A program made the translations under genes and the position numbers. Source: Candidatus Methylomicrobium oryzae (GTDB taxonomy: Bacteria; Pseudomonadota; Gammaproteobacteria; Methylococcales; Methylomonadaceae). Taken from it: DNA of 64,000 nt. The stretch covers positions 124,001-188,000 of the forward strand of contig NZ_JAERVK010000003.1 of assembly GCF_016745425.1 (NCBI RefSeq). Direction: 5' to 3'. The notes beneath the pieces are model-generated. The model saw nothing but the letters and a program-made list of their open reading frames with translations. It ran no database searches and was not told the origin of the DNA. Each line of letters starts with the position of its first letter. Positions within the stretch are counted from its first letter, which is position 1. Below, one piece after another: positions 1 to 6,817 of the stretch.

Positions 1-141
1 CTTGGTCTGCATGACCCAGTTGGTGTCTTCTTTCGACAGCCTGTCCAGTTCTTTGTTGGCCTCTGCCGGCAGCGCGGCCGCCAGAAACGCGCCGCCGCAA
101 GCGAGCGACGCGGCGGTGCGGGTGATTTTGGAAATCCGCAT
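1..141 (-). CDS. mxaF: PQQ-dependent methanol dehydrogenase large subunit, N-terminus only (MxaF-like)
   Basis: Only the first 47 codons are in the window; the gene continues past the left edge. The start at 141 is preceded by a strong GGAGGGGG ribosome site. The peptide has a signal sequence (MRISKITRT, then an Ala-rich core ending LPAEA) and then mature sequence with LSKEDTNWVMQTK. That segment matches the N-terminus of calcium-type MxaF (family pattern LSK-x2-NWVMQTK). It differs from the [10 protein letters not shown] form of the xoxF in this same window. The family oxidises methanol to formaldehyde in the periplasm with PQQ. The next gene upstream is mxaD, which supports an mxa locus. 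A XoxF identity cannot be fully excluded because the metal-site region is outside the window. No longer open frame covers this start, so it is easily missed. Confidence 0.8.
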   Translation of the reverse strand, partial: MRISKITRTAASLACGGAFLAAALPAEANKELDRLSKEDTNWVMQTK

Positions 142-798
142 AATTCCCCCTCCAAGGGTTGTTTTTATTGAGCTGAATTTGAAAAGCCTGGATCCGGCGC
201 CTCGGTAAATCGGATATTCGGCCTTCTTGATCAAAACGTTCACAGGGGTACCGAAGCGCGGATCCGAGCAGGCGACATGGTAGCCGAGCGGGGGAGGCGG
301 GCGTTACGGAATAAACCTTCAAATCGGCTAGGAAAAAATCCGAAAAATCGAAAAGAAAAATTCCTGGACGCGGTTTTTCGTGGGTTGAGACAAATTCCTA
401 TTTTCAGCTGTAGGGTACGCTGTGCGTACCATTGGGGGACTGAAACGGTACGCACAGAGTACCCTACAGCGGTTTGTGCCTTTTGGGGTAACCCAAGCTG
501 GGCAAAAGGTGTATCACGAGGAATTCTCGTCAGGGTAATCAGGGGGGAAGTGAGATTACCCAGAGTCTTAACGGCATTTGAGGGTATGCCGGGCGCGAGA
601 CGGTATGGCGGCCGATCCGTGCTGCGAGACTCCGGTGTCCGGCTTTCGCGACGGGCTGGCCTATGCATCGCGCGATCGAAGGAGCGATGGCAGTAAACCA
701 TGGCAGGGCAGACCGTGCCGTTAAGCCGGCTCGGTTCGATTCATGCTCCCTCGACCGGCTCGGTCAGGGTATTTGCCGCCGGCCGGCAAGCCCGGCGT
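142..798. other. Intergenic region upstream of mxaF
   Basis: This 657-base gap between mxaD and mxaF holds the mxaF leader and one BIME repeat (408-469). Reading towards mxaF on the minus strand, there is a TTGATC (near 229-234) with GATTTA 17 bases further on. This is a weak promoter candidate only. Open frames on both strands here have no recognisable protein features, and two of them run antisense to each other through the BIME. No RNA gene was recognised. Confidence 0.5.
408..469. repeat. BIME-like pair of inverted GTAG-headed REP repeats, copy 1
   Basis: A GTAG at 410-413 is followed by a GGTACGC/GCGTACC stem (414-430). A 16-base spacer follows, then the inverted unit (447-467) ending in CTAC. 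The whole is an extended palindrome starting CTGTAGGGTAC and ending GTACCCTACAG. GTAG plus a short imperfect hairpin, used in facing pairs, is the defining layout of REP/BIME elements linked to RAYT transposases. The same unit recurs at 8371 and 22099. Confidence 0.8.
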
Positions 799-1329
799 TT
801 ATTTTTCGAGCTTGCTCTTCAGGCCGTCCAGCCCGTTTTTCAGGAAGGCGGTGACCGCTTTGACCGCGGCTTCGTCGTTCAGTTTTTCCGGCGGGGTATT
901 GCCGGTATCGCCGCGATAAAAGCGGCTTTTCATGGTCACGATCGATGTGCCTTCGGCCTCGCCCGTCTTGACCTGGATTTCCATCGAGTAGGAACTGGCC
1001 GGAAATGCCTCGATGTTTTCCTTTTTGAGCCGGTAGCTGTATTCATGGTCCTTGTCGCTGTAATAATCCAGTTCTTCGGTCAGCTGGCCGCCGTTGTGCA
1101 GAGTCAGGGTACGGACGCCGCCCGACTCGTGCTTGCCGTCGCCGGTGCTTTCCTTCACGTCCGGATGCCAGTCGGCAATCGTGCCGAACTCTTTGACCGC
1201 GTCCCAGACCTTTTTGAAGGGCGCATTGATCGTAATGCTTTCCAGCCCCTTTTGCGGCGTGGGTCCATGCGCCTGTGCGGCGAAAGGAAAGAGCAGGATG
1301 CCCAATAAAATGACGAATGATCGCTTCAT
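799..1329 (-). CDS. mxaD: MxaD-like periplasmic SRPBCC-fold protein
   Basis: The product is 176 aa with a signal peptide ending AAQA, then a mature start HGPTPQK, which is characteristic of MxaD. Further matches are VWDAVKEFG...DWHP, LTLHNGGQLTEEL, SRFYRG and, at the C-terminus, LNDEAAVKAVTAF. The fold is START/SRPBCC. In Methylobacterium, MxaD is a periplasmic protein that helps electron transfer between methanol dehydrogenase and cytochrome cL. I chose the start at 1329 because the signal peptide begins there; a longer frame reaching 1473 adds a non-signal sequence and runs into the divergent kinase promoter region. It lies upstream of mxaF on the same strand, separated by 657 bases, so separate transcription is likely. 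Confidence 0.85.
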   Translation of the reverse strand: MKRSFVILLGILLFPFAAQAHGPTPQKGLESITINAPFKKVWDAVKEFGTIADWHPDVKESTGDGKHESGGVRTLTLHNGGQLTEELDYYSDKDHEYSYRLKKENIEAFPASSYSMEIQVKTGEAEGTSIVTMKSRFYRGDTGNTPPEKLNDEAAVKAVTAFLKNGLDGLKSKLEK

Positions 1330-1445
1330 GATGTCGTGTCCGTAATGAAATGGGCCATTATCGAAAGCTTTGCCGAAATCATGGAGGGGAATTTTCCCGA
1401 AAGAAAGCGGGGAGATTTCCTTTTTACGGTTGCGGCGGAAAGCGG

Positions 1446-1451
1446 TTGACA
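1446..1451 (+). promoter_or_regulatory. Candidate -35 box for the mxaY-like kinase
   Basis: A perfect TTGACA lies 63-83 bases before the likely kinase starts. The -10 match 17 bases later (AACACT) is poor, so this is a tentative promoter. It argues that translation begins downstream, at 1514 or 1529, not at upstream in-frame ATGs. Confidence 0.3.
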
Positions 1452-1528
1452 TGAGACGCGCGTTACGGAACACTCCCGGCTTGTCGAAAACCGCTATTTC
1501 CTTAATTTCTACGATGCGTCCCCGAACG

Positions 1529-2842
1529 ATGAGCCTGCGCTATCAAATCAATGTCCGAATTCTGTTGTCCTCGTTATGCATTCTGCTGCTCGGCGGCAGC
1601 ATTGCGATCTGGCAGGCGCGGCAGGCGGTCAACGAAGAAATCGACGCCTCGGTCAATATGGCGGTGCGACTGATTCAGTTCGGTTTTTCGCAGACCTTGT
1701 TCAACGAAGCCGAGTGGCTAAGACGAATCAATTCGCTGAAGGAAACGCGCCATTTGGAGATCCAGCTGCAGGCGCCCTCGGGGCAGGTGCTGAACGTGGC
1801 GCAAAAAGAAACGGGAAAGTCCGATGCCGAACAGCCTCCGCAGTGGTTCATCGCGCTGGTCGGCGGCAAGCACAGCAAAACCGAACAGCCGATCGTCACC
1901 GCGGACGGCAAACAATTCACCCTGCTGATTCGGGCCAATCCGCTCGACGAGATTACCGAAGTCTGGGGCGAGAGCGTCACGTTTTTCATCTCGCTCTCGG
2001 TATTGGCGCTGCTGACTTTCCTGGCCGTGCATCTGGCTTTCGACAAGGCGTTGAAGTCGATCGCCATCATCGTGAACGCGCTGGAAAACATCGAAAAAGG
2101 CGATTATCGGCAGAAACTGCCGGAATTTTCGACGCTGGAATACGACAGCATCGCGAAGGCGATCAATCACATGACCGACGAATTGAACAAGGCGCAGCAG
2201 GAAAACCGCGCGTTGGCCCAGCATTCCCTGGAAATACAGGAAGACGAGCGGCAGCGGCTGGCGCAGGAACTGCACGACGAATTGGGGCAGTCCCTGACCG
2301 CGATCAAGGTGATGGCGGCCACCGCCGCGCACCGGAAAGCCGACATTAAGCGGACTACCGAGGCGATCGTCAACATTTCCGACCATTTGATGAGCGTGGT
2401 GCGTTCGATGATGCATCAGCTGCATCCTTTGGTGCTGACCGAACTGGGCCTGAAGGCGGCCATCGAGGATTTACTGAGCCATTGGGGCGCAAGGCATCCG
2501 GAGCTGCACTTAAGCCTGGATTGCTCCGATCAGGTGGAAGTGTTGAATCAAAAAATCACCATCCAGATTTTCAGGGTCGTTCAGGAATGCCTGACCAATA
2601 TCGTGCGCCATGCACAGGCCAGTGAGGCCTCGATCGCGATCCGGATCGTCTCCGAACCCGAAGCGCGGTTGCGGCTGGAGGTGCGCGACAACGGCCGGGG
2701 TTGCGAATACGTTAACCTCAAGAGCGGTTTTGGGCTCCGGGGGATGAAGGAGCGCATCCAGAGCCTGGGCGGGGAGTTCAGCATCGACACCCGGGCGCAG
2801 CAGGGGATGCGGATTACTGCGAGCATCTCGTTGACGCGGTAA
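1529..2842 (+). CDS. mxaY: NarX-type sensor histidine kinase, probable MxaY
   Basis: The protein is 437 aa from this start. Transmembrane segments lie near residues 10-28 and 150-170, with a periplasmic sensor loop of about 120 residues between them. A HAMP-like stretch and a HisKA_3 dimerisation domain follow, with phospho-acceptor H249 in QELHDELGQSLTAIK. The HATPase domain has an N box (N357), a G1 box DNGRG at 387-391 and a G2 box GFGLRGMKER. Kinases of this class pair with LuxR/NarL-type regulators. In Methylotuvimicrobium, MxaY controls the switch between mxa and xoxF expression in response to lanthanides. Divergence from mxaD, next to mxaF, is why I suggest MxaY. No response regulator gene is adjacent. 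The ATG at 1514 is an equally possible start (442 aa); neither has a clear ribosome site. Confidence 0.72.
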   Translation: MSLRYQINVRILLSSLCILLLGGSIAIWQARQAVNEEIDASVNMAVRLIQFGFSQTLFNEAEWLRRINSLKETRHLEIQLQAPSGQVLNVAQKETGKSDAEQPPQWFIALVGGKHSKTEQPIVTADGKQFTLLIRANPLDEITEVWGESVTFFISLSVLALLTFLAVHLAFDKALKSIAIIVNALENIEKGDYRQKLPEFSTLEYDSIAKAINHMTDELNKAQQENRALAQHSLEIQEDERQRLAQELHDELGQSLTAIKVMAATAAHRKADIKRTTEAIVNISDHLMSVVRSMMHQLHPLVLTELGLKAAIEDLLSHWGARHPELHLSLDCSDQVEVLNQKITIQIFRVVQECLTNIVRHAQASEASIAIRIVSEPEARLRLEVRDNGRGCEYVNLKSGFGLRGMKERIQSLGGEFSIDTRAQQGMRITASISLTR

Positions 2843-3001
2843 AAAAAGAGGTTTCGAAGGTTCTTCACGCAGGTTATTGTCCTGTCCATTTTGCACGGCG
2901 CACAATTTTGCCGAACTCTAATAAGGCTTGTTTAGGTTCTTTCTCCTTAATAGCATGGAAAGCGAAGCGACAGTTGCTCGTAAGGGAGGATTTTCTATCG
3001 G

Positions 3002-4552
3002 TTATGGCTGTGTTACCTTCACGTAATCAATATTCAATGTGGTTGGCAAACGTGCGTCGTTCGGAGTTCCACTCACACCACCTGTCTGCGTCTGGATGAT
3101 GAGGAACATCGGATTGCCAAGGCGCTGGTTGCAGGTGCTCACCAAGGCGCCGTCCATATATTGTTTAATGCTGGATGCGGTCCAGACAGTCTTGTAAACA
3201 TGCCAATCGGTATCTGCGGTAGGATAGACCGCATCACAACCGTTACCGATACCATAGCCCGGATTTGCGACATGGAACTGGCACCAGGGCGACGTAGTGT
3301 TGTAGCATTCCGTCATGTCAATCTCGGTATATCCGGGTGATCCGACGTCCGGACATGAATCAACGCCAGTATCTCCAGTGAAAGGGTTGGTGGTTTGGCA
3401 ATTCGCCCCGAGCAGCCACGTGGCAGGCCAGGTATGAGTTTGGGAGCTTGGAAACTGCGCCCGTATCTCGACCGTGCCATAGGTAAAGCTGAAGTTTGAC
3501 CATTGAATGTCGCCGGTGATGTAGGGCCATGATGCCGGCATATGCCACACCGTCCCGTCTGGGTGGAAGTCTCCGCATGTCCAGTCTTGGGCTTCTGTTG
3601 TGATCGTTGCAATCCCATTGGCGACCGACACCTGTTGCGGGATGTTACACTCGGTTTCATTCTGGAGGTATTCACCGTGCCGATTGATAACGGTCCACGC
3701 CGAGCTAAGGTACGTTCCTGAAAAATCGTCATAGAAAATGGTCTTCGGAGAGGGCGGAGGGGATATCACGGTTAGATCGGTCTCCGTAAGTTTTCCCTTG
3801 AGGCGAACTTTAGACAACGTGTCCTGGTGCCCGCTTTTGTCGGTCACACTTTTGGTTACCACCGTGCCAGTTACCGGCAATGTATTGCTGATTACGCTGA
3901 GATTATCCAAATTCATCTGGAACGGTATGGTATTCGTCACAGTTCCCGTCGGGCTATCGTCGTAGTTGTCGGCGTCGATGGGGTTCTCGTGCATATTTCC
4001 GTCGGCGTCCGACCCCGTGATCGCGGAGATGGAGACGGCTACTTGCTTCGGCGTCATTCTCAGCTTGATCTTTTCATACGCTTTTGTTGGACAGGAAAGC
4101 GAGTCGTTGATGTTTTTAGAACTGCACCGGCTGCCCGTCAGCGTAAAAATGGCCTTTGTGGAACCGGGCGCATACCCGGCAGCATCGCCCAGGGTGCCGC
4201 TGAAAGCGTAATGTCCTAGTTTTATATCGAACGGCGTAGTACCGTTGAACTGGCTGGGATCAAAGGCACCGGTGGAATCCGCTACAGGGATGGCCGCCTT
4301 CACCTTGAATTTACCGCCCGAATAGGGGGTACAAGAAAAGTTTCCCTGAATGTTTGAGCCCATACAAGCCCGCTTGTCGTTCCAGCTTTCGGTAAAATTA
4401 AGTACTGTTATTTCCTTTCGACTGGCTTGGTTTTCCGAAGTCGTTATAAAACCCTGATCCCCACGTGTGCTGGCGCGGACTTCGCTTAAAACAAGAACGG
4501 ATAAAGCCCCGCAAACTGCCAGGAATAGATGTGGCTCCGCACTAAAATTCAT
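3002..4552 (-). CDS. Secreted GH16-type glycosidase with unknown N-terminal domain
   Basis: The product is 516 aa with an N-terminal hydrophobic signal ending near EVRA. The last ~245 residues form a GH16-like beta-sandwich. The motif EIDMTE fits the family's E-x-D-x-x-E catalytic signature (two Glu flanking the Asp). Sequence before and after it (TYGTVEIRAQFPSS, TWLLGANC, NIDYVKVTQP) also fits GH16 laminarinase/lichenase relatives. Residues ~30-270 are Thr/Ser-rich with paired cysteines, contain no family I recognise, and end in a proline linker (PPPSPK). The gene is monocistronic, with AAAGGA before its start, and repeats flank it on the upstream side. Its likely role is cleavage of a beta-glucan outside the cell. 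Substrate is not predictable from sequence alone. Confidence 0.75.
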   Translation of the reverse strand: MNFSAEPHLFLAVCGALSVLVLSEVRASTRGDQGFITTSENQASRKEITVLNFTESWNDKRACMGSNIQGNFSCTPYSGGKFKVKAAIPVADSTGAFDPSQFNGTTPFDIKLGHYAFSGTLGDAAGYAPGSTKAIFTLTGSRCSSKNINDSLSCPTKAYEKIKLRMTPKQVAVSISAITGSDADGNMHENPIDADNYDDSPTGTVTNTIPFQMNLDNLSVISNTLPVTGTVVTKSVTDKSGHQDTLSKVRLKGKLTETDLTVISPPPSPKTIFYDDFSGTYLSSAWTVINRHGEYLQNETECNIPQQVSVANGIATITTEAQDWTCGDFHPDGTVWHMPASWPYITGDIQWSNFSFTYGTVEIRAQFPSSQTHTWPATWLLGANCQTTNPFTGDTGVDSCPDVGSPGYTEIDMTECYNTTSPWCQFHVANPGYGIGNGCDAVYPTADTDWHVYKTVWTASSIKQYMDGALVSTCNQRLGNPMFLIIQTQTGGVSGTPNDARLPTTLNIDYVKVTQP

Positions 4553-4935
4553 AGCTTTAGTTCCTTTAAGGGACTGAGACCGAATATTGAACTTGCCCGC
4601 TGTTCAAATTCATAACCTTGATTCCCGTTCCTATCGACAAGTAGGGCAATAAAGCAAGAAATCGTTGGTTTTGGCCGATTTGAGTCCGCAAAGTTGGCTT
4701 ATCTTTTCTCAATAACCGACCGCTCGAACTAAATATTAAGCTGATCAAATGGGTGTATCTGTACGGAAGCGCACAGAGCTGCGGAAAGATCAGGATGTTA
4801 ATGAAATACGGAAATAAATTATCTCGCAGCCAATTGCATTGGAGGCGCTCGAAGTTCTGGTTGATCCGCAGGTTTTAAGATCGTAGGCGGATGCCGATAG
4901 GCCATCCGCCATCCGAAACCGACCAATAAAAGGCG

Positions 4936-5027
4936 GTAGGATGCGCTGAGCGAAAGCGAAGCGCATCGTTCGCGATTGATACCCTAAAGGGCACTCGGTG
5001 CGCCTCACGTTGTTCGGCACATCCTAC
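4936..5027. repeat. GTAG-headed REP-like repeat pair, GGATGCGC family
   Basis: GTAG at 4936 heads a hairpin with GATGCGCT pairing to AGCGCATC. The block ends with an inverted unit whose tail reads GCACATC-CTAC. It resembles the BIME layout, but its stem sequence differs from the GGTACGC family. Confidence 0.6.
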
Positions 5028-5102
5028 ATGACAGTTTGCCCGAGCGACAGTCAACTGAATGGAGCGTTGACCAGTCAACTATGTATTTTTGACAAAAAGG
5101 AG

Positions 5103-5140
5103 ACGTAGGGCGCATTTGCGCGGCGTAATGCGCCCTACGT
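5103..5140. repeat. GTAG...CTAC palindrome, GGGCGCA family
   Basis: ACGTAGGGCGCA at the left end pairs with TGCGCCCTACGT at the right end around a short loop. It lies just downstream of the phospholipase-D-like gene stop. A related unit is at 56807. Confidence 0.6.
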
Positions 5141-5147
5141 GGATGGG

Positions 5148-6743
5148 TTAATAAAACACCCTAAACGACCGCTGGATTTCGTCGAATTCGTACAAATACG
5201 GTCCGGCTACCTCGCGCTTGTTTGCGATCACGATCAGGTCGTGCGAGAACACCGAGGTGTTGTACCAGTTGAAGCTGCCTTCGATGACGATCGAATCGTC
5301 GATGATGCAATATTTGGAATGAATCGGCGAGTAAGGCACTTTGTGGTCGTCCTGGCCGTAGACCAGGCCGACCGGAATGCCAGTGTTCTTCAAGCGCTGC
5401 ACCGACGGCAGCAAAGGGCGGGCGAGTTCTTCGGCCATGCTGCGTTCGACGCCGACGCGGCCTTCGCGCGCCAGATGGCCGTTGAACAGGATATGCACGT
5501 AGACGCCTCGGTGATGCGCCTGGATCAGCGCGTCGACCACGCTGTCGTGGTGGTCGCCCACCAGGTCGCCGATCAGGAACAGGCAGCATTTGATCGAATG
5601 GCGGGCGCGGTGGATTTCGGCCAGGATCGCATGGTGCGGCTTGTAATAACGGCCGTTCAGCATCGTATGGCGGCCGAACGTGTACAGCAGGTTGAACTGG
5701 CTGAAGGGGTCGATTCCATATTTCTGGATCACGCCGCCGCGCTGGCTTTGGAAGACGTTGTCGAGCAGCCGGCAGACGCCGCGCGAATGGAAGGTCATGC
5801 CCGATTCCCAGTTCGCCCACCAGCGGTCGAAAGTGATGTTGAAAGAGCCCAAGATGCAGTCTTCGTCGTTGAAGATGATGAATTTGGTGTGCATGTCCGG
5901 CTCGACTTCGATCAGATGATGTTTGGTCGTGCAGAACACGCCGACCATTTCGATGCCGGAGCGTTTCAGCCGCGCATAGTTCTGGCTGTTGGTCAGCGTC
6001 ATCTTGCGCCAGTCGACGATGCACTGTACGCAGACGCCCTGATGGTGCGCGTGGATCAGGTGCGTGATGAAATCGCCGTCGTCGATGCAGTCGACGCTGA
6101 CCTTGATCGTGCACAGGCGGTCCGGATTTTCGTACTTGCTGCGGATCACCTTGTCGATATGGTCGTGGATGAAGCGCTTCGGATGATAGGGATGGTAGAG
6201 CAGGCCTTTCGTGAACTTCGGCGTCAGCCGGAGCGATTCGAAATGGTGATTGTACCAGTCGACGTCGGTCTGCAGTTCGCCGGCGTTCAGTTCGTAAGTC
6301 CGGTAGGCGTTCGGGGTCGCCCATTCCGAGGTAATATGGCGGTGTTTGGGTTGGTCGTCCTGTAGCTGATGGCCGTCCATGTAGATGTAATCGTTCTGCG
6401 AGGCGATCGAATGTTCGTGCATATGCACGATGAACGAAAACTTGACGCAGTTGATCCGGCCGAAATGGCTCGACTCGGGATGGATATAAAAATCCCGGGT
6501 GCGGCGTTTGTGGCGGTCCCAGTGGATGTCGTAGGGGTCGGTATCGACGATGTAGGTCTCGCGGACATTGTGTTCGCGATAGACTTTCAGGATCACCTTG
6601 ATATTGGCCTGTACGCCGTAATGGACGTCGAATTCGATCTTGCCCCAGCGAATATAAAACTTGTCGCCGAAGTCGTTGGCGCGCGCAAAGAAGCCTCCCA
6701 ACTCGCCGTAGACGGGCATGGCAAAATGCTCAGCGATTTGCAT
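5148..6743 (-). CDS. Phospholipase D-like phosphodiesterase with two HKD half-sites
   Basis: The product is 531 aa. Residues ~1-150 are a His- and aromatic-rich beta-type region I do not recognise. Two PLD half-domains follow. The first has H285-x-K287 with Asn at the usual Asp position (N292, then D293) and GSFN at 299-302. The second is canonical: H475-x-K477-x4-D482, then EGSFNW. PLD enzymes use the pair of HKD motifs to cleave phosphodiesters in lipids or nucleic acids, or to synthesise cardiolipin. There is no membrane segment, so a cardiolipin synthase is unlikely. The start at 6743 follows TGGAGA; an open extension to 7199 lies inside the upstream gene and is a shadow. It follows the CBM21-EEP gene by 74 bases, probably in one transcript. 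The substrate is unknown. Confidence 0.75.
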   Translation of the reverse strand: MQIAEHFAMPVYGELGGFFARANDFGDKFYIRWGKIEFDVHYGVQANIKVILKVYREHNVRETYIVDTDPYDIHWDRHKRRTRDFYIHPESSHFGRINCVKFSFIVHMHEHSIASQNDYIYMDGHQLQDDQPKHRHITSEWATPNAYRTYELNAGELQTDVDWYNHHFESLRLTPKFTKGLLYHPYHPKRFIHDHIDKVIRSKYENPDRLCTIKVSVDCIDDGDFITHLIHAHHQGVCVQCIVDWRKMTLTNSQNYARLKRSGIEMVGVFCTTKHHLIEVEPDMHTKFIIFNDEDCILGSFNITFDRWWANWESGMTFHSRGVCRLLDNVFQSQRGGVIQKYGIDPFSQFNLLYTFGRHTMLNGRYYKPHHAILAEIHRARHSIKCCLFLIGDLVGDHHDSVVDALIQAHHRGVYVHILFNGHLAREGRVGVERSMAEELARPLLPSVQRLKNTGIPVGLVYGQDDHKVPYSPIHSKYCIIDDSIVIEGSFNWYNTSVFSHDLIVIANKREVAGPYLYEFDEIQRSFRVFY

Positions 6744-6817
6744 CAAAATTCTCCATCGATAAATCAGGCCGGTGAAATCTATGGTTTGGCATAAGTGTTG
6801 AGTACCCGGTAAGGTCC

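Larger units (their letters stand above)
4553..5147. other. Intergenic region with two palindromic repeat blocks
   Basis: These 595 bases hold the leader of the GH16 gene, an AT-rich stretch (4600-4800) and two GTAG-headed repeats (4936-5027 and 5103-5140). Two small minus-strand frames (4566-4748 and 4790-5020) lack ribosome sites and family features, and the second runs through a repeat. I do not call them genes. Confidence 0.6.

Noticed and set aside
240-701. Long overlapping frames on both strands before mxaD
   Set aside because: They run through a BIME repeat on both strands, have no ribosome site and resemble no family.
720-790. tRNA-like GGTTCGATTC near 730
   Set aside because: No acceptor or D-arm pairing fits around it; it lies in a GC-rich inverted repeat.
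5139-6365. 408-residue plus-strand frame
   Set aside because: It is antisense to the PLD-like gene, which has clear HKD motifs; its composition (Asp/Val/Ala/His-rich) is that of a shadow frame.
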